NCBI GenBank assembly: GCA_030737835.1
Contig: JAUJYN010000026.1
Span: 558,001 to 622,000, forward strand
Direction of reading: 5' to 3'
From: Acorus gramineus
Lineage: Eukaryota; Streptophyta; Magnoliopsida; Acorales; Acoraceae
DNA: 64,000 bases
The notes beneath the pieces are model-generated. The model saw only the letters and a program-made list of their open reading frames with translations. It made no database searches and was not told where the DNA came from. Below are positions 1 to 11,642 of the stretch, one piece after another (the stretch's first letter is position 1; the number at the start of each line of letters is the position of its first letter). A program made the translations under genes and the position numbers.

Positions 1-1028
1 ATGTCCCATGCTTGAAAAGCCTTGATCTATGCATGTTCCCATCTAGTTTAATTTAATTAAACCAAAATGAGAATATGTTAGTATAAGCATGCCTTAGAAA
101 ATATTATAACCTTGTTATTATAATATATGTTTTTCCCCGCATCTTAGTTATGCGCCCTGGTGGAATTCTTGAGAATTCGTTACCTTAGCAGTGTTTAGTA
201 ATCGTTGTCGACGGATCCAAGAGGATCGTATCCGTGAGTGTAGATTGTTTTCTCCCCTTCGTTGGATCCGTGTAGGAACTAACCGGGTTGGGAAAAGCTG
301 TCCTGACAGAGGGCTCCCATCCGTAGGTACTACCGATGCATTCGGGAACGTACTGATCATGGGAGTATACCAGGTAGAGGCTACCCGGGAAAAGGGCTAC
401 CGGTGGACCAAGGGTGTAGAGCAGTCTAATCTCTCCCAAGAGTCCTATGTCACCTCTAAAGGGTGAGGGTGAGGTGGGTCGGCGTCGCTACGACCCACCA
501 ATTTGTACAGTTACTCCCATCTTGGGACTTTAATAATTTTTAAGGTTAATATGTGTTGTGTTGCATAGATTGTACCATTCACTGAGCGTGTGGCTCACCC
601 CTCGCATATCTTTTTCCTCCAGTTGTCACTGAGTCGGATCTGAAGGAGGAGCTCCCCAAGGCATCACACCAGTAGCGGAGCAGCGTTCGCGTATTTAGAT
701 CTTGCGAGTGAGAGGCCATCAGCATCCCCCCCCTTTTTTCTTGTATGTATTGTTACTCGTGCTTGGGCACAATACTTGTATGTGGATGTCTTTGTCTTTT
801 ATTGGCTCTCACAGGACAGTTGATTATGTATTCTGGTCTGTAATATGTCTTTGAATTACAGACTCAGTCGTTTAAGCTTCCGCTATATGTATATATATTA
901 TGTCAGCTACATTGTTAATTGTGTATTACCTTCGAAGTTGTTTAGAATCTTTTATTGATCTCGTGTATGGACTGCTGATATTATATATATTTACCACGTA
1001 TCAGGGACGGCCGCCCTAGGGCATGACA
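1..1028 (+). mobile_element. Ty3 long-LTR family, 3' part of a type A LTR
   Basis: This is the right-hand part of a plus-strand LTR cut by the window edge. It ends with the family terminus GGCATGACA and carries the blocks shared with the other copies: the GAATTC-TTGA-GAATTC hairpin near 163-178, a G-rich tract near 459-477, the CACTGAGCGTGTGGCTCACC block near 579, and an acceptor-like CTCCAG followed by the GAGTCGGATCTGAAGGAGGAG block near 633. The next base starts minus-strand LTR sequence, so this LTR lies inside another LTR. Its left target-site copy is outside the window. Confidence 0.85.
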
Positions 1029-3447
1029 GAACAATTCCACGCTCACAATATCATCGGTAGCCCTCTCTTGCGTAGCCTCTACCTGTCGGCCTTCCACGAT
1101 TGGTACATCAGCCAGATGTGTACCATGATACGTATCAGTAGCACCTACCAGTGGTGGCACCCAAACAGGACAGCTTCGACGCTGGGGTGTTTCGACGCAC
1201 GACAATGTCGGGAGGAAGCACCCCATGTTCGCAAAGCGAACCCTATGGGCTACACTCGATAATCACATATTGATGATATCGAATACTCTTGTACTCCCAC
1301 ATAGGTGCGTTGCTCAGACGCGAGGGGTACCTCTGCTCTCACGCAGAAATAAGCCCAAGGCATATAACCCAACAGGCGGTTCATATACGCGCCTAGCACG
1401 GGTAGGCCTAACTTAATGCCATAGCCACCGGTTTAACAAAACCGATACAGCAAATGAATTCTCCTGAATTCCATTCAAGTGCATCACACGGATGTAGGGG
1501 CGATTACATCGCTCGCCCACTAACTAATGATGCACATCCCGACAGTGGGTCGTACCCACGCCTATTTCAAATGGTCCTAATTAGTTTTAATATGCGCATA
1601 TATATTATAGGAGAATTATATCTTAGTTATGTACATGACCTACATGCACGATAACATATCAATTAATTATAGGGATACTCCCTAACATGGATAGAAAGCA
1701 TAAACAATATACATATACAACATACATATCATGCATGGCTAAATAATATGCATACAAGCGTGCAAGCATATAAGCATACCTCATACAAGCATCCTAGCAT
1801 ACAAGCATACCTCATACAAGCATACAAGGTATACCCTAAAATGCGTTGGACATCACCAACTTAAAAAGGGAAGGGTCAAGCGCGATCTCGCGCACTAACA
1901 GGTGCATGCCAATATTCCAAACGAACTTGAGTCGAGTAGGAAATCGCATCTACTTACTCAGTTCGTACAAAGGGAGAGGGCGAGAGAGAGAGCTCATCAT
2001 CTCTTGAAGTTGGTCATAGCTTTGCCCCATTAGCATGGGCGCAACAACTACACCACGCCCTCGAGTCTTATCGCAAGGGAATATTAGGCATGTGCCCGTT
2101 ATTAACCCCGGCTAATCATGCTAGATATTATTAATATAATGGGAGTAGTATTACAATACTACCTAAGGCATGCCCTATTCTATACATCCATACCCATTAC
2201 AGAAATACATGCCCATACTAGAGGGGCGCATGCGATACAGTCATTCATACATGAATACAATACACGTAATATAAGCCTAGCATTCAAGATATCTAACATA
2301 TTATAGCTTAAGCGTGGCCATACTACTTATCTACACAAGTATTATAGCTAGGGTGTCCCATCGATGAGCGACGCAAGACTACGCGCGTCGAGCGCATCTC
2401 AAGGGGTTGGATCGAACCACTCACAGATACCTGGATCGCCGCGCGTCCGGTCTACGAGATCTGCAAAACACAACCAATGATCCACAATTAAAATATGGAA
2501 CCTCCTAACACACATACAAGCCTACTTCATGAAGACCCTAACTCCTGATACTTTCCACAACATGCATAACAACTCCTTGACACACAATCGAGCAAAACTG
2601 CTAAACCTGCTGCAACCAGCCCTACTATTTGATCTCCACAGCGCCAAATACGCATCCAAAAATTATAAAATAAATCATACACATTCTATGGCATGTTGGG
2701 ATCATAATCCCAGAAGACATTATAACCTAATTTTTCCTTTACAAGCCCAAAATAAATTATTTTCAGAAGCAGGTCAATTCCCGCGCGAATCTGGACAGGT
2801 CATGCAAAAAAGGTTCTAACTTACAACACAGATATCATAATGACCCCAAATTTCATATATAACATCTGGACACATAGCTGATATCCTAAAAATGTTCCTA
2901 TAAATACTAGATTCACTGATATCTTTAAAAGACAGAGAGCTACCTTACCAAAACAGGGGGAGTGAAATGAGGAGATGCGGGGTTCTCGACTCACCCACGA
3001 CCACCTCAACCACCACCACCACTATCACCACCTCATCAGCATCTCCTCAAGCCCTTCATGGCAGAAAACAGGGGGAACATGAGGGGAGGCATGAGAGGAT
3101 TGGAGATGGAGAAGGGAAAGAAACAACAACACATACACACACACAAACTCACCATAGCTAGATCATCCCTTCATACACTATTCATCTTCTCCTTCACTTT
3201 CTCCACCCAATACACACAAATGAGAGGGAGAGGAGAAAAGATAGCCTCGGATGGCTTGCACTTAGAGAGGGAGAGAGGGAGACACACAAACACACACACT
3301 AAAATGGGGGGCATTTAAGAAAAATAAAGTGGGTTGGTGGGGGTTGACATATTCAACCCAACCACACAACAAAACAAAACAACCCCCCCCCTTGACCTTG
3401 GTCAACAATCCCCACCTAGACGTGCACAATTTCCATCCCACCTCCCA
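1029..3447 (-). mobile_element. Ty3 long-LTR family, type C LTR, main part (older form without CpG block)
   Basis: This is minus-strand LTR sequence. Read on the minus strand it matches the plus-strand type C LTR at 48497-54450 block by block, for example the TTAACCCCGGCTAATCATGC region near 2103 and the GCTTTGCGAAC block near 1230. It resumes at 6941-7160, after the solo LTR at 3448-6935. Where other copies have a CpG-rich block, this one has ordinary AT-rich sequence (about 2450-2900), as does the copy at 48497. Divergence from other copies suggests an older insertion. No protein gene is supported here; the short open frames are incidental. Confidence 0.82.
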
Positions 3448-6400
3448 TGTTATGCCTGTGTCATTTGGAGCGCTCTGATTGAAATTTGGCTACATAATTT
3501 TTTTTTCTAGAAGTTATGTATTTCCAATTTGGTATTTGGATTTGATTTTGTTAAAATCCAAGATGAAGAGGTTTAAATATGATTTTATTATGAGATGTCC
3601 AGTTTTGAGTTAGCTTTCATACAAAAGTGGAATTAGATCAACTGGATTCCTGTAGTAAAAGTTATGGGTATTTTTTCAAGTATACACCCCGGGGATGAAA
3701 ATTCTGGCAGCAGCCCTGTTCAATGTTTAGCTCTAATTTCGGAATAGCTGGAGAGATTATTTGATCTTGGCATAAACATGAAAGTTTTAGATAATCTTCT
3801 TGTCTTTCCAATGGAATTGAAATTGTGCAATTCGGAGCAATATGGAGGAAGTTATGGCTGTTCTAGTGAAGCATGTGCAGAAATTCTAGTCAAGGGATGA
3901 ATAGTCATTTCCATCCCTCTTTAGATATTTATTTGGGCAAAAATATCTCTCTCTTTCTTTCTCTCTTCCCCTGCATTCCCCAAGTCTAAGTTTTTGTCTC
4001 TCTTCCTCTCTTTCAAAGCCCCCCAAGTGTTTGTTATATCTCCTCAAAGAGAAGGAGAAGGTGGAGGAGGAAGTGATGGTGAACTTGTGTAGGTTTTGTT
4101 GTTGTTGTTGATCTCCTCTCTCTCAAGCACCCTCTCATATCTTGTTCTCCCCCCCTGATTTTCAGCCAAGGAGGAGGCTGAGGAGAGGCTGAAGAGGTGG
4201 TGGTGGTGGTGGTTGAGGTGGCCGGGGCACGTCAAGAGCCCCGCATCTCCCCCTTTCCGTTTCCCTCTTTTGGTAAGTCCTCTTCCCCTTCTTTTTGATT
4301 TTTAGGGTTGTTGGGATGGTTGGGGAGTTCATGCATGCTATGCATATGGGTTAGAGTGTGTGTGAGGGGTTGGGGAGGGTTAAAAAAAGGTAAAGGAAGG
4401 CTGGGCACACAGGCGGGCGCCCAGACGCGCGCGGGCGCATGCGCGCGGGTGCGCGCGGAGTGGGCGCGCGGGTGCTGGGGCGAGCGGGGGTACGCACGGG
4501 GGTGCGCGCGGGGCAGTGCGCCCGGGCATGCGCCTGGGCGCGGGGCTGGGGGCCAGTACGTGCGCGTGCGTGGGTGCACGTGCTGGGGCATGCGCGGGTT
4601 TCTGCACGGGCGCGCAGTGCGCGTGAGGGCGCGCGGGCTGGACGTGCAGTGCGCGCGGGCAGGTGAGCGGCAGTACGCCAGGGGTGCTGGGCCCCATGCG
4701 TGCGTGTGCATACGTGCGTGCGCGTGCGGTGGGCCATGCGTGTGGCTGCCCAGGGGTTCGGGTAGGTGTCGGGGCACTCGGACTCGCGTGCGTACGTGCG
4801 TGCTCGCATGTATGTGAGTCCGTATGCATTCTTGTTTGAGTATTTGGGTATTTCTAATGATTTCTATGTGTAAATTGTGTTGTTACTCACCAAATTGGAT
4901 GCCCCTACCTTGCAGATCTCGTAGGATAAGATGCGCGAGGTCCCGGGTTGTAAGGTGAGTGGTTCGATACCAATCCCCCCCCTCCTCTCTAGGGATGCGC
5001 TCAACGCGCGTAGACGCGCGTCGCGCATCGATGGGGCCCCCTAGCTATAGTATGAAAAACGATGTTAGTGCATGTTTGCTATGTTATAACCATGCCTTGT
5101 TAGACATTATATGCTAGGGATATACATCCATGATACATGCATAGAGGCCCATACATGCCTATACACAATGTCCCATGCTTGAAAAGCCTCGATCTACGCA
5201 TGTTTCCCATTTAGTTTAATTTATTTAAATCAAATGAGAATATATTGTTATGAGCATGCCTTAGAGAATATTATAACCTTGTTGTTATAATATATGTTTC
5301 CCCGCATCGTAGTTATGCGCATGTTAAAACTAATTAGGCCTAGCTGGAATAGGCATGGGTATGATCCGCTGTCGGGTTGTACCTTATTAGTTAGAGGGCT
5401 AGCGATGTAATCACCCCGTGCATCCGAGCGATGCCCTCGTTTGGAATTCAGGAGAATTCATTAGCTTATGGGTTTACTTCTACGTGAGAGCAGAGGTAAC
5501 CCCTTTGTGTCTGAGCGACGCAACGGTGTGGGAGTACAGTAGTATTCTATATCTCGATAAGTGATTATCGAGAGTAGTTGTTTTTCATTAGGTTTGCTTT
5601 GCGAACGTGGGATCGTTCTCCCCTTCGTTGGATCCGAGTAGGGACTCCCCGGCGTTGGAAAGCTGTCCTGACAGAGGGCTCCCATCTGTAGGTACCTCCG
5701 ATGCGTCGGAGGGTGCTGATCGTGGGAGTATACCAGGTAGGTGCTACGGAGTGAAAGAGAGGCTACCGGTGGACAAAGGATGTAGAGCGATGAGTTGAGG
5801 GGGCCCGAGTGTAGCTCTCCTGATAGAGGGCTCCCACCCGTGAGTACCACCGATGCATTCGGGAGCGTACTGATCGTGGGAGTATACCAGGTAGAGGCTA
5901 CCCGGGAGAGGGTTAACGAATGATGTTGCGAGCGTGGGATCGTTCTCCCCTTCGTTGGATCCGAGTAGGGACTCCCTAGTGTTGGAAAGCTGTCTGACAG
6001 AGGGCTCCCATCTGTAGGTACCTCCGATGCGTCGGAGGGTGCTGATCGTGGGAGTATACCAGGTAGAGGCTACGGAGTGAGGGAGAGGCTACCGGTGGAC
6101 CAAGGGTGTAGAGCAGTCTAAGTCTCTTCCAAAAGTCCCAATAGTCTCCTTCCGGGAGTGAGGGTAAGGATGAGGTGAAGACACATCGCCGCGTGACCCA
6201 TTCGTTGTTCGTCTGTTCCCATAGTTGTTGGGTCCGGTTGTGTATCGATGTTGAAAGACATCGTGGGGCAATTATCTAGATGTAGATGATCCAGTAGTGT
6301 TGTGCAGACCAGTAAATCCGGGTCTCTTCGACCGACGGTATGGTCTCTCCCCAAAAGTCCCAAGAGACTCCCTCCGGGAGTGAGGGTGGGGGTGAGGTTG

Positions 6401-6935
6401 GTCGCGCCCCGCGTGACCCAGTTATCCATGGGTTTCCACCCATGTTTTCCTTGTGAGGGAATTGTTGAGTATTGAACTGTAGTATGGTGAGTATGGTGAT
6501 TGGTTTCCAGCCACTCACTGAGCTTGTAGCTCACCCCTCGCATACTGTTTCTTTTCAGGGGCAGTGTTGGGCGTGGAGCTGGAGCTTTCCTGTGGCGTGG
6601 TCTTATGGGCGTGGAGCATTCTTCCGGCGGGTGGCGAGTGCGAGGTTGTCAGCATTCCTAGAGTCATTTTATGCTTTGTAAATCGTGCATGTGGCACAGG
6701 TTGTATTTTCTTTGGTCTAGACTTGGCTCTCACAAGACAGTGATTGTGTATTCGAGTCTGTAATAATGTTTTTGATTTACATACATTGTTTATATATTAT
6801 GCTTCCGCTTTTCGTCAGTTATCATTATCTTTGCTTTGCCGCCTTGTGTATTGTTATTGGTGTCTTTATTGACCTCAGGTATTGATAGCTGATATTATAT
6901 TCTTGCCACGTCTCGGGGACGCGTGGGGCGTGACA
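3448..6935 (+). mobile_element. Solo LTR (type B, 3.49 kb) with TCCCA target duplication
   Basis: The LTR starts TGTTATGCCTGTGTCATT and ends GTGGGGCGTGACA. It is flanked by the identical 5-bp TCCCA at 3443-3447 and 6936-6940, and the flanks join into continuous minus-strand type C LTR, so this is a solo LTR inserted in an LTR. Internal parts: TATA/CT-rich promoter-like region near 3930-3975, donor-like GGTAAGT near 4272, CpG-rich block about 4398-4815, a 39-bp exon-like piece (4916-4954) between TTGCAG and GGTGAGT, three tandem copies of a GGGCTCCCATCTGTAGG-containing module (about 5600-6115), and acceptor-like CTTTTCAG at 6551-6558. Confidence 0.93.
3930..3975 (+). promoter_or_regulatory. 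TATA-like motif followed by CT-rich tract in type B LTR
   Basis: An AAAAATATC box is followed at once by a long CTCTCTTTCTTTCTCTC tract, the TATA plus pyrimidine-patch layout typical of plant core promoters. The same arrangement occurs at matching places in the LTRs at 59353 and, on the minus strand, 35595 and 40967. It probably marks the U3/R boundary region; no transcript evidence is available. Confidence 0.45.
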
Positions 6936-6940
6936 TCCCA

Positions 6941-7160
6941 AGCCAGTAACAACCAAACCCGGATGCGATTCAGAACTGCATATTTTTAAAACATTATCAG
7001 AATTCAATGAAATTTTTATAGGTAGTACAAAATGGTACCAAGACCCATAATATGCACTTAGATTTTCAATTAGAGTACTCCAACTCTCGCAGGCAGCTGA
7101 AAACCAAAATTTTAGCGACTCCGATCGAAAAATAAGGCTCTGAATGACATGGGCATAACA
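6941..7160 (-). mobile_element. Start of the type C minus-strand LTR (continuation of 1029-3447)
   Basis: Read on the minus strand it begins TGTTATGCCCATGTCATTC and contains the CGATCGGAGTCGCTAAAATTTTGG and CCTGCGAGAGTTGGAGTAC blocks found at the start of the LTR at 48497. It is separated from the rest of this LTR only by the solo LTR at 3448-6935. The sequence after its end (AAGAG...) is its outer flank. The matching left flank is outside the window. Confidence 0.85.
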
Positions 7161-7405
7161 AAGAGCATAAGCAATCTTAATAAATATTGGGTGTAAATTA
7201 TTTTATCTAGTCAATACAAAAATAATTACCCCAACTTGGTCCATTCAATACACACAAGGTGTACTATCACAATCACCCAAAAACCTATGAACTGGTCTTT
7301 TATAGTCAAGAGAGACTACGTAAGATGAATTGCACTACAACCTTTATACAATGGATTATCCAAGTCCATCTAAAGTTGTGAACCTCAACTTATAATTGCA
7401 CTACA
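7161..7405. other. AT-rich fragment, possibly the start of another (minus-strand) LTR
   Basis: These 245 bp belong to neither the long-LTR family nor pol. On the minus strand the piece starts TGTAGTGCAATTATAAG exactly where Ty3 pol sequence begins on the other side, as expected for a TG-starting LTR inserted into pol. AATTGCACTACA occurs twice, at 7328-7339 and 7394-7405. I found no second copy in the window and no coding signal. Copia-LTR origin is possible but unproven. Confidence 0.3.
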
Positions 7406-8541
7406 GCCGATTTCGAGAGCTCCGTACCGGATGGCCCCAGCAGAGCTGAAGGTGCTCAAGGAGCAGTTGGAGGAGTTGCTTGAGAAGGGCTTCGCACGTC
7501 CGAGTGTTTCTCCGTGGGGAGCCCCTGTTTTGTTCGTGCGGAAGAAGGACGGTTCGCTGCGACTTTGTATTAATTACAGGCAGCTGAACAAGCGGACCGT
7601 GAAGAACAAGTACCCCTTGACACGGATTGACGATCTGTTTGACCAGCTCCAGGGAGCGCGCGTCTTTTCTAATATCAACCTCCGTTCGGGCTACTATCAG
7701 CTGAAGATCCGGGAGTCAGATATTCCAAAGACGGCCTTTCGTACCCGTTATGGGCACTACAAGTTCCGAGTACTGCCGTTTGGGTTGACGAATGCGCCGG
7801 CAACCTTCATGGATCTGATGAACCGGGTGTTTCGGCCCTTCCTCGACTCCTTCGTAGTAGTCTTCATCGATGATATTCTGGTGTACTCGAGGAGTCTTGA
7901 GGAGCACGCTCACCATCTCCGCACTGTCTTGGAGACTTTGGCCCGACATCAGTTGTTCGCCAAGTTCAGTAAGTGCGAGTTTTGGTTGGAGCGTATGGCC
8001 TTTCTGGGCCACATGATTTCCGGCGAGGGCATATCTATGGACCCGGACAAGACGCTCGCCATGTCGAATTGGCGTCGACCGTCGAACCCCACAGAGATTC
8101 GGAGCTTCCTGGGCTTGGCGGGTTATTATCGGAGGTTTGTCGAGGGTTTCTCGAAGATAGCTGTTCCTCTGACCCGCCTCACTCGGAAGGATGTCCGGTT
8201 CGAGTGGTCCCCAGCTTGCGAGGAGAGCTTCCTGGAGTTGAAGCGAAGGCTCACCTCAGCGCCAGTTCTTACCATTCCGTCTGGGAGTGGTGGATTCGCA
8301 GTTTACTCCGATGCATCGCGGTTGGGTGTGGGTTGCGTCCTGATGCAGTACGGTAAGGTTGTGGCTTACGCGTCGCGTCAGTTGAAGCCCCATGAGCAGA
8401 ATTACCCCACCCACGACTTAGAGTTAGCAGCGATCATCTTTGCGCTGAAGATGTGGAGGCACTACCTCTATGGCGAGGAGTTCGAGCTCTTCACTGATCA
8501 CACGAGCTTGACTTATTTGCAGTCCCAGCCGGAGCTCAACA
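7406..8541 (+). pseudogene. Ty3 element I (Tekay-like): reverse transcriptase and most of RNase H
   Basis: This encodes the polymerase part of a Ty3/gypsy pol. Visible RT signatures are the start of the domain (YRMAPAEL-type context), [11 protein letters not shown], the catalytic FIDDILVYS near 7863-7889 and [11 protein letters not shown]. RNase H follows with the DAS motif and [10 protein letters not shown]. It is close to identical in layout to element II at 23930-25070. The segment ends where a minus-strand LTR is inserted; pol resumes at 11643. Gag, protease and 5' LTR are not in the window and may lie to the left. Element I as a whole is broken, with roughly three to five breaks besides the insertion. 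Confidence 0.9.
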
Positions 8542-11500
8542 TGTCACGCCCCAGGGCGGCCGTCCCCGAGACGCGGCAATGGTATACAATATCAGCAGTC
8601 TATACAGGAGATCAATAACATACTCTACACAACAACTAGAATGACATCACAGATAAAATCAATGCTGACGTGATATATACACAGATAGCGGAAGCTAAAA
8701 GACTGAGTCTGTAATCCAAAAACATACTACAGACTCGATACATAATCATATGTCCTGTGAGAGCAATATACATACATACATCCAACCACAATCCAACACT
8801 GGGTGCCCAAGCACGGAATATATATACATACAATCAAAAGGATGCTGATGGCCTCAAAAACTAGCGGGACGTGGTGCTACTCCGCTACTGGTGCAGTCTC
8901 TCGGGGAGCTCCTCCTTCAAGTCCGCCTCCGTAATCACTGGAGAAAATATTATGAGAGGTGAGGAACACGCTCAGTGAATAGCACAACCCATGCATCACA
9001 ATTTATATTAACCACATTTAATCAAATCGATAGCCTCAAAGTGGCAGGAACTACACAAATCCGGTGGTTCGTTACATCGCCGAACCACCACACCCTCACC
9101 CTCACCCCTCAATAGGTGACATAGGATATTGGGACTTAATAGACTGATAATCATCCTTACACAAATCCAGTGGGTCGCTACATCGCCGACCCACCACACC
9201 CTCACCCTCACCCCTCAATATGGTGACATAGGATATTGGGACTGACTAGGCTGTTGGTCACCCTTGGTCCACCGATAGTCTCTCCCCACTCCGTAGGCCG
9301 CTTGGCCACTCCCACATTCAGCACAGTCCTTCCCAAATCAGGAGGTGCCTACTGATGGGAGCCCTCCACGGGACAAACCTTTCTAACGCCGGGGCAGTCT
9401 CTACACGGATCCAATGAAGGGAACAGAACAGCCTATCCATGCGCATATGATCCACTCGGATCCGCCGACAACACATCTCAACAACTCTAATGTCTTGAAT
9501 TCTTCAGAATTCCTCCAGCGCGCATAACCAAGATGCGGGGAATATATAAGATAATTATGAGGAAAGGAAACCTTGGGAGGGCAACCTGAGGTCCCGATAT
9601 AGGACATCCCGACAACCCAACAAGGAACACGGAGTACCCTAGCCCGGGTCTCAATGTTGACCTCGCAAGGCCCCCTTAATATTCCCCAAGGCATGCTAAA
9701 AATATCATAAGTTTGCATTTAATTTAATAAATCAAACTAATAGGACGCATGCATAGGTCGAGGCTTTCCTAGCATGATAACAAGGTGACAGGATGCATGG
9801 CTCTTACACATATCCTAAGGGTGCAAGTCCCTAACATACAAAGTCTAGGGTGGCATGCATTCTACACACTAATCATGCCTGCATGGATTACATATTAACA
9901 AGTTAATATCAACTGCGGTGCCCCAGGGGAGGACGGTATACGCCCAAGTGCATATAGCGCCTCCCTACTGGGTTGGGTTGTCCCACTCACCGATAACCGG
10001 GTCGTCGCACGACCGTCCGTCAAGATCTGCAAGACAGGGTAATCAACTTGGTGAGTAAAATACACAAATACCACAAAAATACACAAAAATACACTAAAAA
10101 TACCCAACACTCGGACAAGCGTACATATGGCATGTACGCACGCCAGTCCGAGCACCCCGACTCACTCCCGAACCCCCGACAACCATCCGCATGGCCACCC
10201 CCCCCGGATGCACCGCCGCGCCCCAGCCCGCGCACCCAGGCGCACTGCCGAGCCCCTGCGTGCACGCTAGGACACGTCGCCGAGCCCTTCGGGTGCACCG
10301 CGCGCTCACTGCGCCCCAGCGCAGTGACCCGCGCGCACACCGCACGCCTCGCGCCTCCTCGCCTCACCCCGCGCGCACCACGCGCGCACCATCGGCTTGC
10401 CCAGCGCCCCATCGCCTCGCCCCGCGCGCACTCCACGCGCACCACCGACTCGCCCAGCGCCCCATCGCCTCACCGCGCGCACACAGCACGCCTGCGCCTC
10501 TGCGCAGCGCTCCGCGCGCACGCCCCGCACGCGCCCTGCGCAGCATCCGCACGCGGTCCCCTGCGCACGCCCGCACTGCGCCTCTGCGCAGCGCCTCGCG
10601 CGCAGCACCCGGACGCACCTGCTCCACCCGAGCGCATGCCCGCGTGCACGCGCGGGTGCCCTGCCAGCTGCCCTGCCTGCCCTGCTCGCCAGCCTGCCTG
10701 CCTGTGCTGCCTGTGCTGCCAGCCTACCCGAGCCAGCCTGCCTGCCTATGCCCGAGCTACCCTACCACCCCTCTCCGGCCACCAATGGCCACTAACCACC
10801 ACCAACCACCTCCAACAACCAGCACACACCCAAACACACCCTCCTAACATGTATCTAAGCAAGAAAAGGAAGGAAAAAGGAAGGAAGGGAACCGGGAGCT
10901 CTTCGTGCACCGAAACACCTTCCCAAAGACCTCCACCACCAAGATCTCTACCTAGCCCAAGGGGGGCTGAAATCAGAGAAGAAAAGAGGGGGTTAGAGGG
11001 GGTCAAACAAGTGGGAACTCGAATCCGAGACCACCGATGGATAGATCGGGATGAGATCTAACCTTTCTCTTCTTTGGGTTTTAGGTTTTGGGCACCTTAG
11101 CTAGGTCAAATGGAGGTTTTAAGGGGTGGGAAGAGAGAGGGATTGAGTGGAGGAGATGATGAATAGGGTTTAAAATGTTGTCGTGGGATTTATTTATCCC
11201 CACACCCCCTTCACACACTCTCACACCCTTAATTAGATTAGGCTAAGCTAGGATTAGGGGGGGGGGGGTTTAAGTGAGTCTAAGTGCAATTTGACCTAAG
11301 TCAACTCAACCACACAAAAGGACAAAAGAGTTGACCAATTCATGGGCCCACATTGACCAAGTCAAGTCTCCCAATGACTTCTCGCTCGGTCAAAACCCGG
11401 ATACGCCCCGGAACTGTGAAATTCTGAAACGTTACCGGAATTTGATGAAATTTTCGTGAGTGGCTTAGAATGGAACCAGGACACATAATATGCAGTTAGA

Positions 11501-11642
11501 TGTTTAATCGGAGTCCTCAAACTCAGGATGATAGCTAACAGTCCAAAATTTTAGCGATTCCAATCGAAAAACGAAAAAAAATCAAAAACTGCCAAAATGC
11601 TCCAATGGTTACCAGGAGGCAAAAAGTGACACATATATAACA
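8542..11642 (-). mobile_element. Minus-strand type A LTR (3.10 kb) inserted in element I pol
   Basis: It starts TGTCACGCCCCAGGGCGG and ends CACATATATAACA, both family termini in reverse orientation. Flanking pol at 8541 and 11643 is continuous with the undivided pol of element II, so this is an insertion without internal region, that is, a solo LTR. A clean 5-bp duplication is not evident. Contents on the minus strand: A-type 3' block near 8905-8950, a 120-bp repeat copy (9561-9677), a mini exon-like piece near 9993-10028, a CpG-rich block about 10120-10660, and the U3 start at 11400-11642. The large frames in the CpG block are open on both strands and are not genes. Confidence 0.9.
9561..9677 (-). 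repeat. 120-bp repeat, copy 1
   Basis: A member of the GGAAAAGAAACCTTGGGAGGG ... GCAAGGCCCCTT repeat. The ends form an imperfect inverted pair around CCTTGGGAGG/CCTTGCGAGG. It sits in the AT-rich TATAATATT zone of the LTR. Confidence 0.75.

Noticed and set aside
2118-3318. Small open frames in 1029-3447 as possible host genes.
   Set aside because: They are not conserved in the matching LTR at 48497-54450, and the sequence is explained as LTR.
4232-4829. Several overlapping open frames of 130-180 codons on both strands (Arg/Ala/His/Pro/Thr-rich products), with similar ones at 10020-11061, 14114-14681, 18112-18776, 27557-28355, 37150-37988, 44014-44937, 50676-51651, 55703-56331 and 60245-61091.
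   Set aside because: They fall in the CpG-rich LTR blocks, are open on both strands and in several frames at once, have low-complexity products, and are not conserved in frame between LTR copies. High GC simply removes stop codons.
8542-11642. A 5-bp target duplication for this LTR.
   Set aside because: The pol flanks (GCTCAACA and GCGTCAGAG) fit continuous pol but do not show a clean repeated 5-mer, so I did not claim one.
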